Assembly (NCBI GenBank): GCA_041658725.1
Contig: JBAZZQ010000006.1
Location: forward strand, 1 to 64,000
Direction of reading: 5' to 3'
Origin: JBAZZQ01 sp041658725
Lineage (GTDB): Bacteria; Planctomycetota; Phycisphaerae; JAAYCJ01
DNA: 64,000 nt
In this document: positions 50,199-59,090 of the stretch, piece by piece
Layout of the letters: the number at the start of each line of letters is the position of its first letter
How positions within the stretch are numbered: the stretch's first letter is position 1
Program-made: the position numbers and the translations under genes
Notes under the pieces: generated by a model
The model's input: the letters and a program-made list of their open reading frames with translations, nothing else
Told to the model about the DNA's origin: nothing
The model's database searches: none

Positions 50199-51698
50199 CT
50201 ATCTTCTGGGTCTTGCGTCATGCTTATCCTTCGACGGTTGATCTTCCTGTCTCCTGGATTTGGGTTTGATGTTTGAGTCTGTTCTGGGCTTAATGGTTGT
50301 GTCGGTCCTGAACCCCTGACTGACCCGGGGTTTTATATTCGTGTCAAACTTGGGCATCAACGGCTTGGGCGGCGGAGCAATCATTCGATTTTTGATGTCT
50401 CCGGGTTTTTTCGTAAACACATAGGCGGGTATTTTCACGTTCTGCCGGCTGAAGACATTGCCACCCTTATTGGTTTTGCCTCCCTGAAGCTCCCATTTCG
50501 ACCGTTGGTTCGAGAACTTCGAGAATTCTTTTTCCTGAGTGACGAATTTCTGGCGATGCTCCTGAGGCAACCGTTCAAATCGCATGGGCAGGTTCTTGCC
50601 GGCGGTGAGGTCTTTGAAGGATCTGGCGATCAGGAGATTCCTTCGATCGCGTTCAGGAAGGCGTTCGATTTTCGGCTGCAAGGTCCGCATAGATGTAAAG
50701 GTCCGTGCCGGCCTCAGAGCGGGATTGTCTTGTCGCGATTTATACTCGACGCGAAGACGTTCCCCCCAGTGAGGATCGTCCCGACGGTGCTGCCACTGTG
50801 CGTAGGCAAAAATCGGATCGTATCTATGGCGTTTCGCGGCGATTTCGAACCATGGGTGAATTCCTCGTTTCGCGTATGTTGTCGCATAGTAATCCCCGAA
50901 GTAATAATGCTCGTACCGCGGCCTGGCAAAGAGATGTGCGGTCAACGCACCGATATCGATCACCACGGACGGGGAAAAGAAAAAGCTTTTACGCACATAG
51001 GCTGACCGCTGGATATAAACGGGAGCGAAGAGAATTCCCCGCTGTCTGATCGGATAATCCCAATGGCCATCGACGAACACATATCCGCTGGGAGTCCACA
51101 CGTAATGCGCGGGAACCCACACCCAATCCTGCCGTGCGATCAGCCAGTATCCCGGTCGCCAGGCATAGCGGCCCTGAGTCCAATACCATGATCCCGGAAT
51201 CCAAATGGAATCAGGTGAAAGTTGTGGACCTGAAGGTCCCTGGTCCAGATTTTCCGGCGGTGGGGGCAGATAGTCGATGGTTTGAGTATCAACGGGTGAC
51301 CAGAATCCGGCGATCCATTGATATCCGGCTTCCACTCTGGTCCAATATCCCGGAACCCAGGTGTAGCCAGGAGGCGGAACTCGCCAGATACCGCTGATCC
51401 ACATAAAGTCCGACTGATCGTCGTCAAAGGCCCAATACCCCGGAACCCAGACGATGGATTCACCTTCCGGCTTTTGCTCGGGTGGAATTTCCTCAATATC
51501 CTGCGGCGGGGCTTTGGAGACAATAATTCCCGGTTCGGGATTTGAACTGACCAGTTCGGCAAATGCCTCGTGAACCGGTCCGCGAGTTTGCGCCTCAACC
51601 CCTTCCTGAGCTTGCGCGGTACTGACAAATGGTCCGCTAGTTCCCCAAAAAAGCATACCCAGAACAATCACTAATCCTGCAGAACGATACCTGTTCAT
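50199..51698 (-). CDS. Exported YXWGXW-repeat protein
   Basis: The 499-residue protein has a signal peptide (residues about 1-30, ending STAQA). Residues about 80-215 contain a series of aromatic repeats: WVPGYWAFDDD, WISGIWRVPPPGYTWVPGYWTRV, GYQWIAGFWSP, WIPGSWYWTQGRYAWRPGYW and GYVFVDGHWDY. These are YXWGXW-type units, frequent in Planctomycetota and of unknown function. The C-terminal third is basic and rich in Lys, Pro and Arg, perhaps for binding polyanions in the envelope. GGAGGG lies 6 nt before the ATG. Confidence 0.82.
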   Translation of the reverse strand: MNRYRSAGLVIVLGMLFWGTSGPFVSTAQAQEGVEAQTRGPVHEAFAELVSSNPEPGIIVSKAPPQDIEEIPPEQKPEGESIVWVPGYWAFDDDQSDFMWISGIWRVPPPGYTWVPGYWTRVEAGYQWIAGFWSPVDTQTIDYLPPPPENLDQGPSGPQLSPDSIWIPGSWYWTQGRYAWRPGYWLIARQDWVWVPAHYVWTPSGYVFVDGHWDYPIRQRGILFAPVYIQRSAYVRKSFFFSPSVVIDIGALTAHLFARPRYEHYYFGDYYATTYAKRGIHPWFEIAAKRHRYDPIFAYAQWQHRRDDPHWGERLRVEYKSRQDNPALRPARTFTSMRTLQPKIERLPERDRRNLLIARSFKDLTAGKNLPMRFERLPQEHRQKFVTQEKEFSKFSNQRSKWELQGGKTNKGGNVFSRQNVKIPAYVFTKKPGDIKNRMIAPPPKPLMPKFDTNIKPRVSQGFRTDTTIKPRTDSNIKPKSRRQEDQPSKDKHDARPRR

Positions 51699-51722
51699 GG
51701 TTAACCCTCCATTTCTCCTGGA

Positions 51723-51750
51723 ATTATAGCAGATGTTTCATGTTTGTAAA
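51723..51750 (-). promoter_or_regulatory. Probable promoter of the YXWGXW gene
   Basis: On the minus strand TTTACA (51750-51745), a 16-nt spacer and TATAAT (51728-51723) precede the GGAGGG ribosome site and ATG. Confidence 0.55.
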
Positions 51751-51849
51751 TGACTAATAAGAAATGCGTTGTGTATTTTTTAGGTCAGTTGTACATTAGA
51801 TATTGATACGACATTGGGATTTATTCAATTTTTTTCGAGGTATTCTTTT

Positions 51850-52722
51850 ATGGGGAAGATTTTGGGTATCGGCGAGGTTTTGTGGGATATTTTTCCTAAT
51901 GGAAAATACCTAGGGGGAGCACCGGTGAATTTTGTGTACCACTGCCGGCAGATGGGATTGGATGCGTATCCGGTTTCGCGGGTGGGGAGTGATGAGCTTG
52001 GGACAGAGTTGCTGGGGGAAATGACGACAAAAGGGATACCTACCGATTTTATCCAAATCGATCCGGACCATCCGTCGGGGACGGTTCGGGTGGAGATGAC
52101 GGGTGAGAAGCATCGATTTATTATTATGGAGCCAGCGGCATGGGATTTTATTGAGGGGGACGACAAAGTAATGTCGGCGGTTCGGAGGGCGGAGGCGGTT
52201 TGTTTTGGAACGCTCGGCCAGAGGAATACAGCGTCGCAGTCGGCAATTATGGCGATGCTGTATGAATGTCAGGGGTTGGTGGTGTTTGATATTAATTTGC
52301 GCCAGAAGTTTTTTTCGCGGGAGGTGATAGAAGATTCGCTGGAGTTTTCGCATGTGTTGAAATTGAACGATGACGAAATAATGGTAATCAAGGAATTATT
52401 GGGGCTTTCGGGTCAGGGGATTGCGGAGATCGCTCGGGAGATTTTGGGGGAATATGGGTTGGACCTGGTTTGCGTGACTCGTGGAGCCCAGGGAGCGATT
52501 TTAGTGAGCGAAAAGAGGGTGGTGGAGCAGCCGGGGACGGCGGTGGGGATCGCGGATACGGTGGGATGCGGGGATGCGGTTACGGCGGTTCTGGTGCATG
52601 GTCTGGTTTGCAAGAAAGAGCTGGAGGTCATTGCGCGGGACGCCTGTCGGGTTGGTGAATTTGTGGCGGGTCAGGCGGGGGCGACACCTGTTTGGACGGA
52701 AGAACTGAGAAAGACAATTTAA
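51850..52722 (+). CDS. PfkB-family carbohydrate kinase (fructokinase-like)
   Basis: The 290-residue kinase begins with the sugar-binding segment GIGEVLWDIFPNGKYLGGAPVNFVYHCRQMGLDAYPVSRVGSDELG. It ends with PfkB signature 2 in the form ADTVGCGDAVTAVLVHGL, where the aspartate of GCGD is the catalytic base; Cys replaces the usual Ala. This pattern is closest to bacterial fructokinases and aminoimidazole riboside kinases, so fructose is the likely substrate. ATG 51850 has GAGGT upstream. The gene converges with the glycerate kinase gene, and the gap holds a 7-bp-period repeat. Confidence 0.83.
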   Translation: MGKILGIGEVLWDIFPNGKYLGGAPVNFVYHCRQMGLDAYPVSRVGSDELGTELLGEMTTKGIPTDFIQIDPDHPSGTVRVEMTGEKHRFIIMEPAAWDFIEGDDKVMSAVRRAEAVCFGTLGQRNTASQSAIMAMLYECQGLVVFDINLRQKFFSREVIEDSLEFSHVLKLNDDEIMVIKELLGLSGQGIAEIAREILGEYGLDLVCVTRGAQGAILVSEKRVVEQPGTAVGIADTVGCGDAVTAVLVHGLVCKKELEVIARDACRVGEFVAGQAGATPVWTEELRKTI

Positions 52723-52755
52723 TGTTCAATATCCACTGTTCAATGCTCAATATTT
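52721..52755. repeat. 7-bp-period repeat shared with a gene end
   Basis: Five heptads, aatgttc, aatatcc, actgttc, aatgctc and aatattt, lie between two convergent genes. The right part encodes the last residues (TSNIEH) of glycerate kinase. Confidence 0.7.
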
Positions 52756-53891
52756 GAGGTAGGAAAACATAAGGTCAGGGTTCTTGCTACTTGCTCGGCG
52801 AGGTCGGTTAGTAAATCGTCGGCGTGGTGGATGGCGTGGTTTAACTCCATGGGACGATTTATTAGAGAGAAATAGGCGGTTAGGGGTGGAATGGTGAGGT
52901 GGGCATCCTTTCCGATGGAACCTACCAGGGCGATGGCGGGGATATTTTGGGCGTGGGCGAGTTGGGCGACGCGGTGACAGACTTTTCCGTGAACGGACTG
53001 GCTGTCGATTTGTCCTTCGCCGGTTAGACAAAGATTCGCGTTTTTGAGACGGTTGGTGAGATTAACGGTTTTGGCGACCAGGAGACTTCCACTTTCCAGT
53101 TTGGCTCGGCAGAAGGCGAGGAGAGCGGCACCTAGTCCGCCTGCGGCACCGGAGCCTGGGGCGGATTCAATATCAATGCCTAATTGATCGCGGATGACGT
53201 TCGCGTAATGCTTTAAATTCTGGTCGAGGATTTCTATCATTTCGGGGGTGGCGCCTTTTTGTGGGCCGAAGACGCGGGCGGCGCCTTTGGGTCCGGTTAG
53301 GGGGTTGTCAACGTCGGAGGCGATCAGGATTTCGGTTTGGGCGATTCTGGGGTCGAAATCGGTAAGGTCTATTTTTGCCAGTTTTTTCAGGCCTCTGCCT
53401 CCGTGGGGAATGGGTGATCCATTTTCGTCGAGAAGTTTTGCGCCGAGAGCTTGGATTGCGCCGGCACCGCCGTCGACGGTGGCGGAACCTCCGATTCCGA
53501 TGATGATTTTTTTTGCTCCGTGGTCGAGGGCGGACTTGATCAATTCGCCGGTGCCGAAGGTGGTTGTGAACATTGGGTTTCTTTGGTCCGGTCGGACGAG
53601 TGGTAGTCCTGAAGCGGCGGCCATTTCGAGGACGGCAGTGGAGTTGTCGTTGAGGAGTCCGAAGGTTGCTTCGACGGGTTGGCCGAGGGGTCCGGTGACC
53701 ATGCAGGAGATGAGAGAACCGGAGGCGGATTGGATCATGGCCTGGACGGTTCCTTCTCCTCCGTCGGCCATGGGGATCAGGTCGTAGTGGGCGTCTGGGA
53801 ATATTTTTTTGAAACCGGATTCGACGGCCTTGGCGGCCTGGAAGGCGGTCAGGGATTCTTTGAAGGAGTCGGGGGCGATTATGATTTTCAT
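52740..53891 (-). CDS. Glycerate kinase (GarK/GlxK type)
   Basis: The 383-residue protein phosphorylates glycerate, in this family usually at position 2. The N-terminus MKIIIAPDSFKESLTAFQAAKAVESGF is diagnostic, followed by PMADGGEGTVQAM at about residues 42-54, KKIIIGIGGSATVDGGAGAIQALGAKLLDENG at about 126-157 and the C-terminal LTGEGQIDSQSVHGKVCHRVA at about 309-329. The extreme C-terminus is encoded by a tandem repeat and is probably not conserved. Single gene, converging with the PfkB kinase gene. Confidence 0.92.
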   Translation of the reverse strand: MKIIIAPDSFKESLTAFQAAKAVESGFKKIFPDAHYDLIPMADGGEGTVQAMIQSASGSLISCMVTGPLGQPVEATFGLLNDNSTAVLEMAAASGLPLVRPDQRNPMFTTTFGTGELIKSALDHGAKKIIIGIGGSATVDGGAGAIQALGAKLLDENGSPIPHGGRGLKKLAKIDLTDFDPRIAQTEILIASDVDNPLTGPKGAARVFGPQKGATPEMIEILDQNLKHYANVIRDQLGIDIESAPGSGAAGGLGAALLAFCRAKLESGSLLVAKTVNLTNRLKNANLCLTGEGQIDSQSVHGKVCHRVAQLAHAQNIPAIALVGSIGKDAHLTIPPLTAYFSLINRPMELNHAIHHADDLLTDLAEQVARTLTLCFPTSNIEH

Positions 53892-53914
53892 TGTTTTACC
53901 TCAATTTATAATCG

Positions 53915-53946
53915 GTCGACGCACCGGCGCTGCTAAACAAAGATTA
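53915..53946. repeat. Small repeat at a gene end
   Basis: It resembles 9561-9592: gtcgacgcaccggcg, then ctgctaaac and aaagatta. It lies between the start of the glycerate kinase gene and the end of the protease gene. Confidence 0.45.
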
Positions 53947-53950
53947 AGAA

Positions 53951-55282
53951 CTACTGGAGTTTGAGTTGGACGGTGGCGGAATAGACCATGTTTCCCCGGA
54001 TTCGCATTACGCCGAGGGTAGCGGTTTGACCCGGACGCGCGGATTCCAGAATTTGGCCTAGCTCGTCGAGGGAATTGATTCGATAGTTATCGAGCTGGAA
54101 GACGATATCGCCTTTTCGGATTTTTGCCTCGGCGGCGGGTGAGTTGGAGATGGTTCTTTCGACGACGAGGACGGGTTGATCCGTGAGACCCATTTGCTGT
54201 GCTTGCCGGGCAGAGAGGGAACTTAAGACCATGCCGAGATGTTTTCGGGCGAGGGTGAGGCCGTTGGGTTTGGGTTTGACTTTGAGCGGGATGGAGATGT
54301 TGATATTCCTGTCTTCGCGGGTGATGGTGAGATTTAATTTTGTGTTGGGTTTTTTTTCAAGCAGGGCGACGTATAAGTCGATGGGGTTTTGGATTTTATT
54401 GTCGTCGTAGGCGGTGATGATATCGCCTGGTTGGAGTCCGGCGGCACGGGCGGGGGAATCTTCGTTGACGGACATGACACGAATGTGATTGGATTGATAT
54501 GACGTTAATCGAAAGCCGAGGTTGATCCTATTGATTTTTTCGCTGCTTAAGAGATCGGGGAGAATTTGGTTGAGGGTTTGGACGGTGATGGCGAAGCCGA
54601 GGTTCTGGGCGTCGCCTCGGATGGCGCTATTGATGCCGACAAGCTCGCCGTTGATGTTGAGCAAGGGTCCGCCGGAGTTTCCGGGGTTGATGGCGGCATC
54701 GGTTTGAATGAGGTTTGAATATTTTTGGTTGTTGGAAAAGCTGAGGGTGCGATCGATCGCGGAGACGACTCCGACGGTGACGGTGTGCTGAAGTCCCATG
54801 GGATTTCCGATGGCGATGACGGTTTCGCCGATCATGAGGCTATCACCGCAAAGCGGTAATGCGTGGAGGGATTTTCCTTTGGGATTGATTTTGATGACGG
54901 CAAGGTCGTTTTTGAAATCGGGATAAACGGCTTGCGCTTTGGCAGTAGTTTGATCGGCGAAGCTGACGGTAACTTCCTGGGCTCGCTGGACGACGTGAGC
55001 GTTGGTAATGATATATCCGTCCTTATGGATGATAAAACCGCTGCCGAGGGAATGGACGGGGACCTCTTGTTCGGGGAAGAAGTGGAAGATGTCATTTGCA
55101 TCTTCAGTTTTCATGAGAGTGGTAGTGCTGATATTGACGACGGCGTCTTTTTCAGCGCGGACGGCGCGAACGACATCGGTTTCGCGGCGGGCGCGTTTGG
55201 TCGAGTCGGGATCTTCGGCGCGAAGGGAAAGAAAGGGGGTTAAAACCAGAATCAACGATATTGCTTTGGTCAGTGTTTTCAT
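53951..55282 (-). CDS. Periplasmic serine protease, HtrA/DegP type, two PDZ domains
   Basis: The 443-residue protein has a signal peptide (residues about 1-22) and a trypsin-like domain with the triad His in YIITNAHVV (about residue 95), Asp in FKNDLAVIKI (about 125) and Ser in NPGNSGGPLLNINGELVGINSAI (about 201). Two PDZ domains follow (about 245-335: RAAGLQPGDIITAYDDNKI; 345-440: AAEAKIRKGDIVFQLDNYRI). Such proteases degrade misfolded envelope proteins. A sigma-E-type regulator is not adjacent. Confidence 0.92.
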   Translation of the reverse strand: MKTLTKAISLILVLTPFLSLRAEDPDSTKRARRETDVVRAVRAEKDAVVNISTTTLMKTEDANDIFHFFPEQEVPVHSLGSGFIIHKDGYIITNAHVVQRAQEVTVSFADQTTAKAQAVYPDFKNDLAVIKINPKGKSLHALPLCGDSLMIGETVIAIGNPMGLQHTVTVGVVSAIDRTLSFSNNQKYSNLIQTDAAINPGNSGGPLLNINGELVGINSAIRGDAQNLGFAITVQTLNQILPDLLSSEKINRINLGFRLTSYQSNHIRVMSVNEDSPARAAGLQPGDIITAYDDNKIQNPIDLYVALLEKKPNTKLNLTITREDRNINISIPLKVKPKPNGLTLARKHLGMVLSSLSARQAQQMGLTDQPVLVVERTISNSPAAEAKIRKGDIVFQLDNYRINSLDELGQILESARPGQTATLGVMRIRGNMVYSATVQLKLQ

Positions 55283-55417
55283 TTTTTTATCTCATCTATG
55301 TTTTGTAATAGATAATAATAGGCGCGATCGGGGTTTTGTCAAGGATAGATGGGAAGTCGAAATATGAGGGGTCCGCGAAGAAGTAAACCGATATTATGTT
55401 TTTTGAGGAATGGACAC

Positions 55418-56494
55418 CTAAACTATCTGGAGTTGTGATTTTAAGTTTTTGAAGACCTGGTCTACCGAAATTTCGTGCATGCAGGGAGGGATTTGAGATT
55501 CGGGGACCTGTGTGCATTGGCGTTTATAACATGGTGAACATGGTTTGGCGGATTTTACTATACTTTGGGGGCGGCGGTAGGGACCGGTGCGTTGAGGGTT
55601 GGTGGGGCCGATGATGGCGGTGACGGGAATGTTTAAGGCGACGGCCATGTGCATGGGACCGGAGTCATTGCAGACGAGGGCTTTGGAGTTGGCGAGGACG
55701 GCTAAGAGTTCTGGAAGCGTGGTGTGGGCGGTGAGGTCGAATATTTTGGGGTTGTTTGCTTTCTGAAGAATCGATTCGGCGAGGGGTTTTTCGGATCGCC
55801 CGCCGACGAGGACTACGGGGTAGTTTAGTTGGGTTACGATTAAATTGGCGAGTTGGGCGAATTTTTCTGTGGGCCAGCGTTTGCTGGGCCAGGTTCCGCC
55901 TGGGGCGAGAGTGATAAATTGGTTTGGTTTAAGATCGCGTGCGTGGAGGAAGTCGTTTATTTTTTGTTTGGCGGAGTCTTGGATGTGGAGGATGAATTTT
56001 GGAGCGGTTAAGTCCAGGTCCAAGAGAGAGTCGAGGGCGGCGATGCGGTCTACGATGTGGGTATCGTGGGGTAATTGTGGGATTCGGTGGGTGTAGAATA
56101 TCCATCCGAGTTCTCGTTTTTCGGCGGGCCCGATTCGTACTGGAGCTTGGGTGGTCCAGGCGAGGAATCCGCTTCGAAACAGGCCTTGCAGGTCGATGAC
56201 CAGGTCGAAACGTTCCTGTCGGAGTATTTTGAGAAAAGCCATGAAACGTTTTGTGACGGACCAACTGTGGGTGAGGTATCCGTATCGTCGGCGGTTGAAT
56301 TCAATCAGATCGTCGAGGAGAGGATGGCCTCGTAGGAGATCGGCGAGATGGGAGGCGATGAGCCAGGTGATTTTGGCGTTTGGGTAACGATTTTTTAAAG
56401 CAGGGAGAATGGGCAGAGCACAGATGATGTCTCCGGCGGCGGAGGGTTTGATGATGAGGATGTTCTTGTATTCGGTTTTGGCGATGGTTGACAT
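55418..56494 (-). CDS. Glycosyltransferase family 9 (heptosyltransferase-like)
   Basis: The 358-residue protein resembles ADP-heptose:LPS heptosyltransferases: NILIIKPSAAGDIICALPILPALKNRYPNAKITWL at the N-terminus, FDLVIDLQGLFRSGFLAW at about residues 94-111, LAPGGTWPSKRWPTEKFAQLANLI at about 193-216, and VCNDSGPMHMAVALNIPVTAIIGPTNPQRTGPYR at about 276-309. The last is the nucleotide-sugar binding region. It suggests lipopolysaccharide core or similar envelope glycan synthesis. The exact sugar cannot be given. No other glycan gene is adjacent. Confidence 0.88.
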   Translation of the reverse strand: MSTIAKTEYKNILIIKPSAAGDIICALPILPALKNRYPNAKITWLIASHLADLLRGHPLLDDLIEFNRRRYGYLTHSWSVTKRFMAFLKILRQERFDLVIDLQGLFRSGFLAWTTQAPVRIGPAEKRELGWIFYTHRIPQLPHDTHIVDRIAALDSLLDLDLTAPKFILHIQDSAKQKINDFLHARDLKPNQFITLAPGGTWPSKRWPTEKFAQLANLIVTQLNYPVVLVGGRSEKPLAESILQKANNPKIFDLTAHTTLPELLAVLANSKALVCNDSGPMHMAVALNIPVTAIIGPTNPQRTGPYRRPQSIVKSAKPCSPCYKRQCTQVPESQIPPCMHEISVDQVFKNLKSQLQIV

Positions 56495-56654
56495 AGGTAA
56501 AGAATAGAGTTAAAAATGAAAAATACAAATAATGACTAATATTTTAACGAGTTTTTTCGATAAATAGAAAGGCCAAAATATGAAAACAGAGTATACCATA
56601 TCCTGAATGACATTTTCCAGTCTAAGATCGCAAAAAGTTCAAGCCGAAGTGAGG

Positions 56655-57872
56655 CTAGAACTTTATCACTTTCCCAGTGCTGCAGGATTCGCGTGCTGCC
56701 AGGGCCACTTCTACGGCCAGACGTCCTTCCGCCCAACTGCTCTTGGGTTTTTTGCCGGTATGGCACGTGTGCAGAAAATCCTTGATCATGCGATCATCGG
56801 ATCCGCCGTGTCCGCTTTTCATCATCTCGCTAAGATCATAGGTATATTTGCGTTTGCTGTGGCGCTCGGTGCATTCGATGGTCCCTTTTTCCATATCCGC
56901 TTCCGCCATGCCATCGGTTCCGATCACTCGCATTTCGCGAGAACTGCGGCTGGCCAAAACGTTGACGGTATAAGTGGTACGGATATCATTTTTATACGTG
57001 ACGACGGCGATTCCGTTATCAAACGTATCTTTGTCCGAAGTGAACAGGCACAGGTCCGAAGGTTCCTTGCCGAACTTTTCCGAGGTTAGGCGAAATTCTC
57101 TCCAAAGTCCGCCTTTTTCTTCCGATTGAGTGTCAAACACGTCATAATAATCGGGGCATTCATATTGCAGTTCGCATTTTCGGCATTGCTTGGCGGCTTT
57201 GGGCTTGGAGTGATAGTGCGACAGATTGGCCGTTGCATAGACGGTTTGTGGTTCCGCCCCCGCCATCCAGTTCAGCAGGTCGAAGTCATGACAGGCTTTA
57301 GTGATCCACAGCCCTCCCCCGAACTTCTGTAGGCGATTCCAGCGGCGAAAGTAGGTCTTTCCACCGTAGTAGTATTCGTTGGCCTCGATGGTCGTGATTT
57401 TCCCCAACCGGCCGGAGGCGATCAACTCGTGCATGGTTTCATGGACCGGATCATGACGCAGATTAAAACCCAGATAAAAAACCGCGGGTGATTTCTTGGC
57501 CGCATTGATAATGGTGTCGCAATCCTCAAGCGTCGTCGCCATGGGCTTTTCGCAAAAAACGTGAATTTTGGCTTTCAAAGCGGTTACCGCCGTTTCCACG
57601 TGGGCATAATCCGGAGTGCAAATGAAGATCATGTCGGGTTTAACCTGTTGAACCATTTTTTCCGTATTATCGAAAACTTCAGCGTTCACCCCATAAATTC
57701 TGGCCAGTAGGCGTCCTTTTTCGGGAATGATATCGGATAAAGCGACGATTTCTCCTTCACTTGTATGTTGGGAAAAATAGTGAAGAAACGATGTCGTTCG
57801 GCTACCGGCCCCGACGAGGGCTACTCGAACTTTTGGCCGGATGCTATTACCGGGAACTTCTGTCTGTTTCAT
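56655..57872 (-). CDS. Gfo/Idh/MocA-family oxidoreductase
   Basis: The 405-residue protein has an N-terminal NAD(P)-binding Rossmann fold (VRVALVGAGSRTTSFLHYF at about residues 16-34, FICTPDYAHVETAVTAL at about 77-93) and the catalytic-type motif CEKPMATTLEDCD at about 102-114. FGGGLWITKACHDFDLLNWMAG at about 178-199 carries the conserved His-Asp pair of sugar dehydrogenases in this family. An unusual cysteine-bearing insertion (QCRKCELQYECPDYYDV, about 228-244) could bind a metal. The substrate is unknown; planctomycetes have many paralogues. Confidence 0.88.
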   Translation of the reverse strand: MKQTEVPGNSIRPKVRVALVGAGSRTTSFLHYFSQHTSEGEIVALSDIIPEKGRLLARIYGVNAEVFDNTEKMVQQVKPDMIFICTPDYAHVETAVTALKAKIHVFCEKPMATTLEDCDTIINAAKKSPAVFYLGFNLRHDPVHETMHELIASGRLGKITTIEANEYYYGGKTYFRRWNRLQKFGGGLWITKACHDFDLLNWMAGAEPQTVYATANLSHYHSKPKAAKQCRKCELQYECPDYYDVFDTQSEEKGGLWREFRLTSEKFGKEPSDLCLFTSDKDTFDNGIAVVTYKNDIRTTYTVNVLASRSSREMRVIGTDGMAEADMEKGTIECTERHSKRKYTYDLSEMMKSGHGGSDDRMIKDFLHTCHTGKKPKSSWAEGRLAVEVALAARESCSTGKVIKF

Positions 57873-58081
57873 GTGTATGACCTAACTCCTATTTCATTAG
57901 TGGACATTCATGTCCGCAGCTCGTATTTGATCGCAACGGATGAAAAAAGTCAAGCGGTTAAAAAAACAGAATTCACAACAACCGCAAATCGCCGGCTGGC
58001 TTTCTGGACGACCTGGGGGCCGAAGCGATGCGGGTGTGTCTGGAGAGCACGACCAACTCGCGGCCATTCATCAGTCCCTGG

Positions 58082-58318
58082 TCATGGATACAGGAATAGA
58101 TACATAATAATGTATAAAACCACTGCTACGGCGATCATTCCCGCGGTGATGGTTGCCCAGAGGAGCAGGATGGCCAGGGGGAGGGCGCGAAGATTATCCA
58201 TTCGGCTGGTTTTGTAGACCACGGAAATGCTCAGTGTCAGGGGAAGCAACATCCACAGGCGCGAACTGTCATAGACGAACGGTTTTAAGAAGATCATGGC
58301 CATTATTAGGTTGTTCAC
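58082..58318 (-). CDS. Small hypothetical membrane protein
   Basis: The 78-residue product has three hydrophobic stretches (about residues 3-12, 21-34 and 45-77). It resembles no family I recognise. It probably starts with GTG 58318-58316, whose GTGA overlaps the stop of the preceding gene, a common sign of translational coupling. That gene also encodes a membrane protein, and the two may act together. Coding is supported only by the overlap and the hydrophobic pattern. Confidence 0.5.
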   Translation of the reverse strand: MNNLIMAMIFLKPFVYDSSRLWMLLPLTLSISVVYKTSRMDNLRALPLAILLLWATITAGMIAVAVVLYIIMYLFLYP

Positions 58319-58701
58319 GCGCTCGTCCCTTTAAATTTTCTGGTCGTTACGTCCAAAATAACGAAGATATTAAGTAACCCGGCCATGCCGGTATAAATGG
58401 TCGATAGATCGAGGGTTTTACTGTAAGAACGCATCGCACCGGGGAGAGTTCCGATCAGCATGGAAAGTATGGTGTACCCGCCGGCGAAGCCCTGGGCGAA
58501 AAACCAGTAGGTATTCGTTTTAATATTCACCGTGCTCAGGGCGCCGCCGATGAGGATTCCGATCCAGAAGGTCATGGTAATGGCGATAAAATAAATGACG
58601 CCGCGAATTCGATCGCCCATGTACCAGTGGCCTGCGCCGGGGATGAGCCAATTCAAAAGCATTGCCCAAGCCACGTCTTGCTGTTTTTTTTCATCGGCCA
58701 T
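58315..58701 (-). CDS. Small membrane protein, DUF6677/TM2-like
   Basis: The 128-residue protein begins MADEKKQQDVAWAMLLNWLIPGAGHWYMGDRIRGVIYFIAITMTFWIGILIGG. This has the look of TM2-like proteins (a proline-glycine turn, GHWYMG) and of a planctomycete family I recall as DUF6677. About four membrane helices are predicted. Function unknown. I start at ATG 58701, with AAGGAA upstream; the longer frame runs into the neighbouring zinc-ribbon gene. It overlaps the following small gene by 4 nt. Confidence 0.7.
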   Translation of the reverse strand: MADEKKQQDVAWAMLLNWLIPGAGHWYMGDRIRGVIYFIAITMTFWIGILIGGALSTVNIKTNTYWFFAQGFAGGYTILSMLIGTLPGAMRSYSKTLDLSTIYTGMAGLLNIFVILDVTTRKFKGTSA

Positions 58702-58720
58702 TTTTGAAATTTCCTTATGA

Positions 58721-58963
58721 TTACATTCCGGAGTACGGACAACCGCCGGAGGGGCAATGGCCCGGTTGGCATCCGGCGTCGGCGCACATACTCTCGCCGG
58801 CAGATAAATTGGCGCTGGACGACCCGACACCGAAGCAACTTAGTTGCTGTTTTGCGATTGCCCCGCAGGCGGGACATTTCTCTCGCGAATTTTTTACCAT
58901 TTTACTTTTCAGCAGCTCAAACTTTTTGCCGCATTTTTCGCAGACATATTCATAAATAGGCAC
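58721..58963 (-). CDS. FmdB-type zinc-ribbon protein with cysteine-rich tail
   Basis: The 80-residue protein has the FmdB regulatory-protein zinc ribbon: PIYEYVCEKCGKKFELLK with CxxC at residues 8-11, and CPACGA with the second CxxC at about 30-33. A tail from about residue 59 contains four more cysteines (MCADAGCQPGHCPSGGC) and ends in CPYSGM-like sequence. Such tails are found in many family members. The function is uncertain; metal binding or a regulatory role is assumed. It lies 19 nt before the DUF6677-like gene. Confidence 0.8.
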   Translation of the reverse strand: MPIYEYVCEKCGKKFELLKSKMVKNSREKCPACGAIAKQQLSCFGVGSSSANLSAGESMCADAGCQPGHCPSGGCPYSGM

Positions 58964-59090
58964 CGTATGCTTCTCCCATCAAAATAAGTCGCCAGGCGGT
59001 TTATAAACCGTTGCTGTTATTATTACGTTAAAGGCCTCCCTTTTCAACTTAGTATAAAAAAACATTATGTAACCATTTCATATCCCCCCT

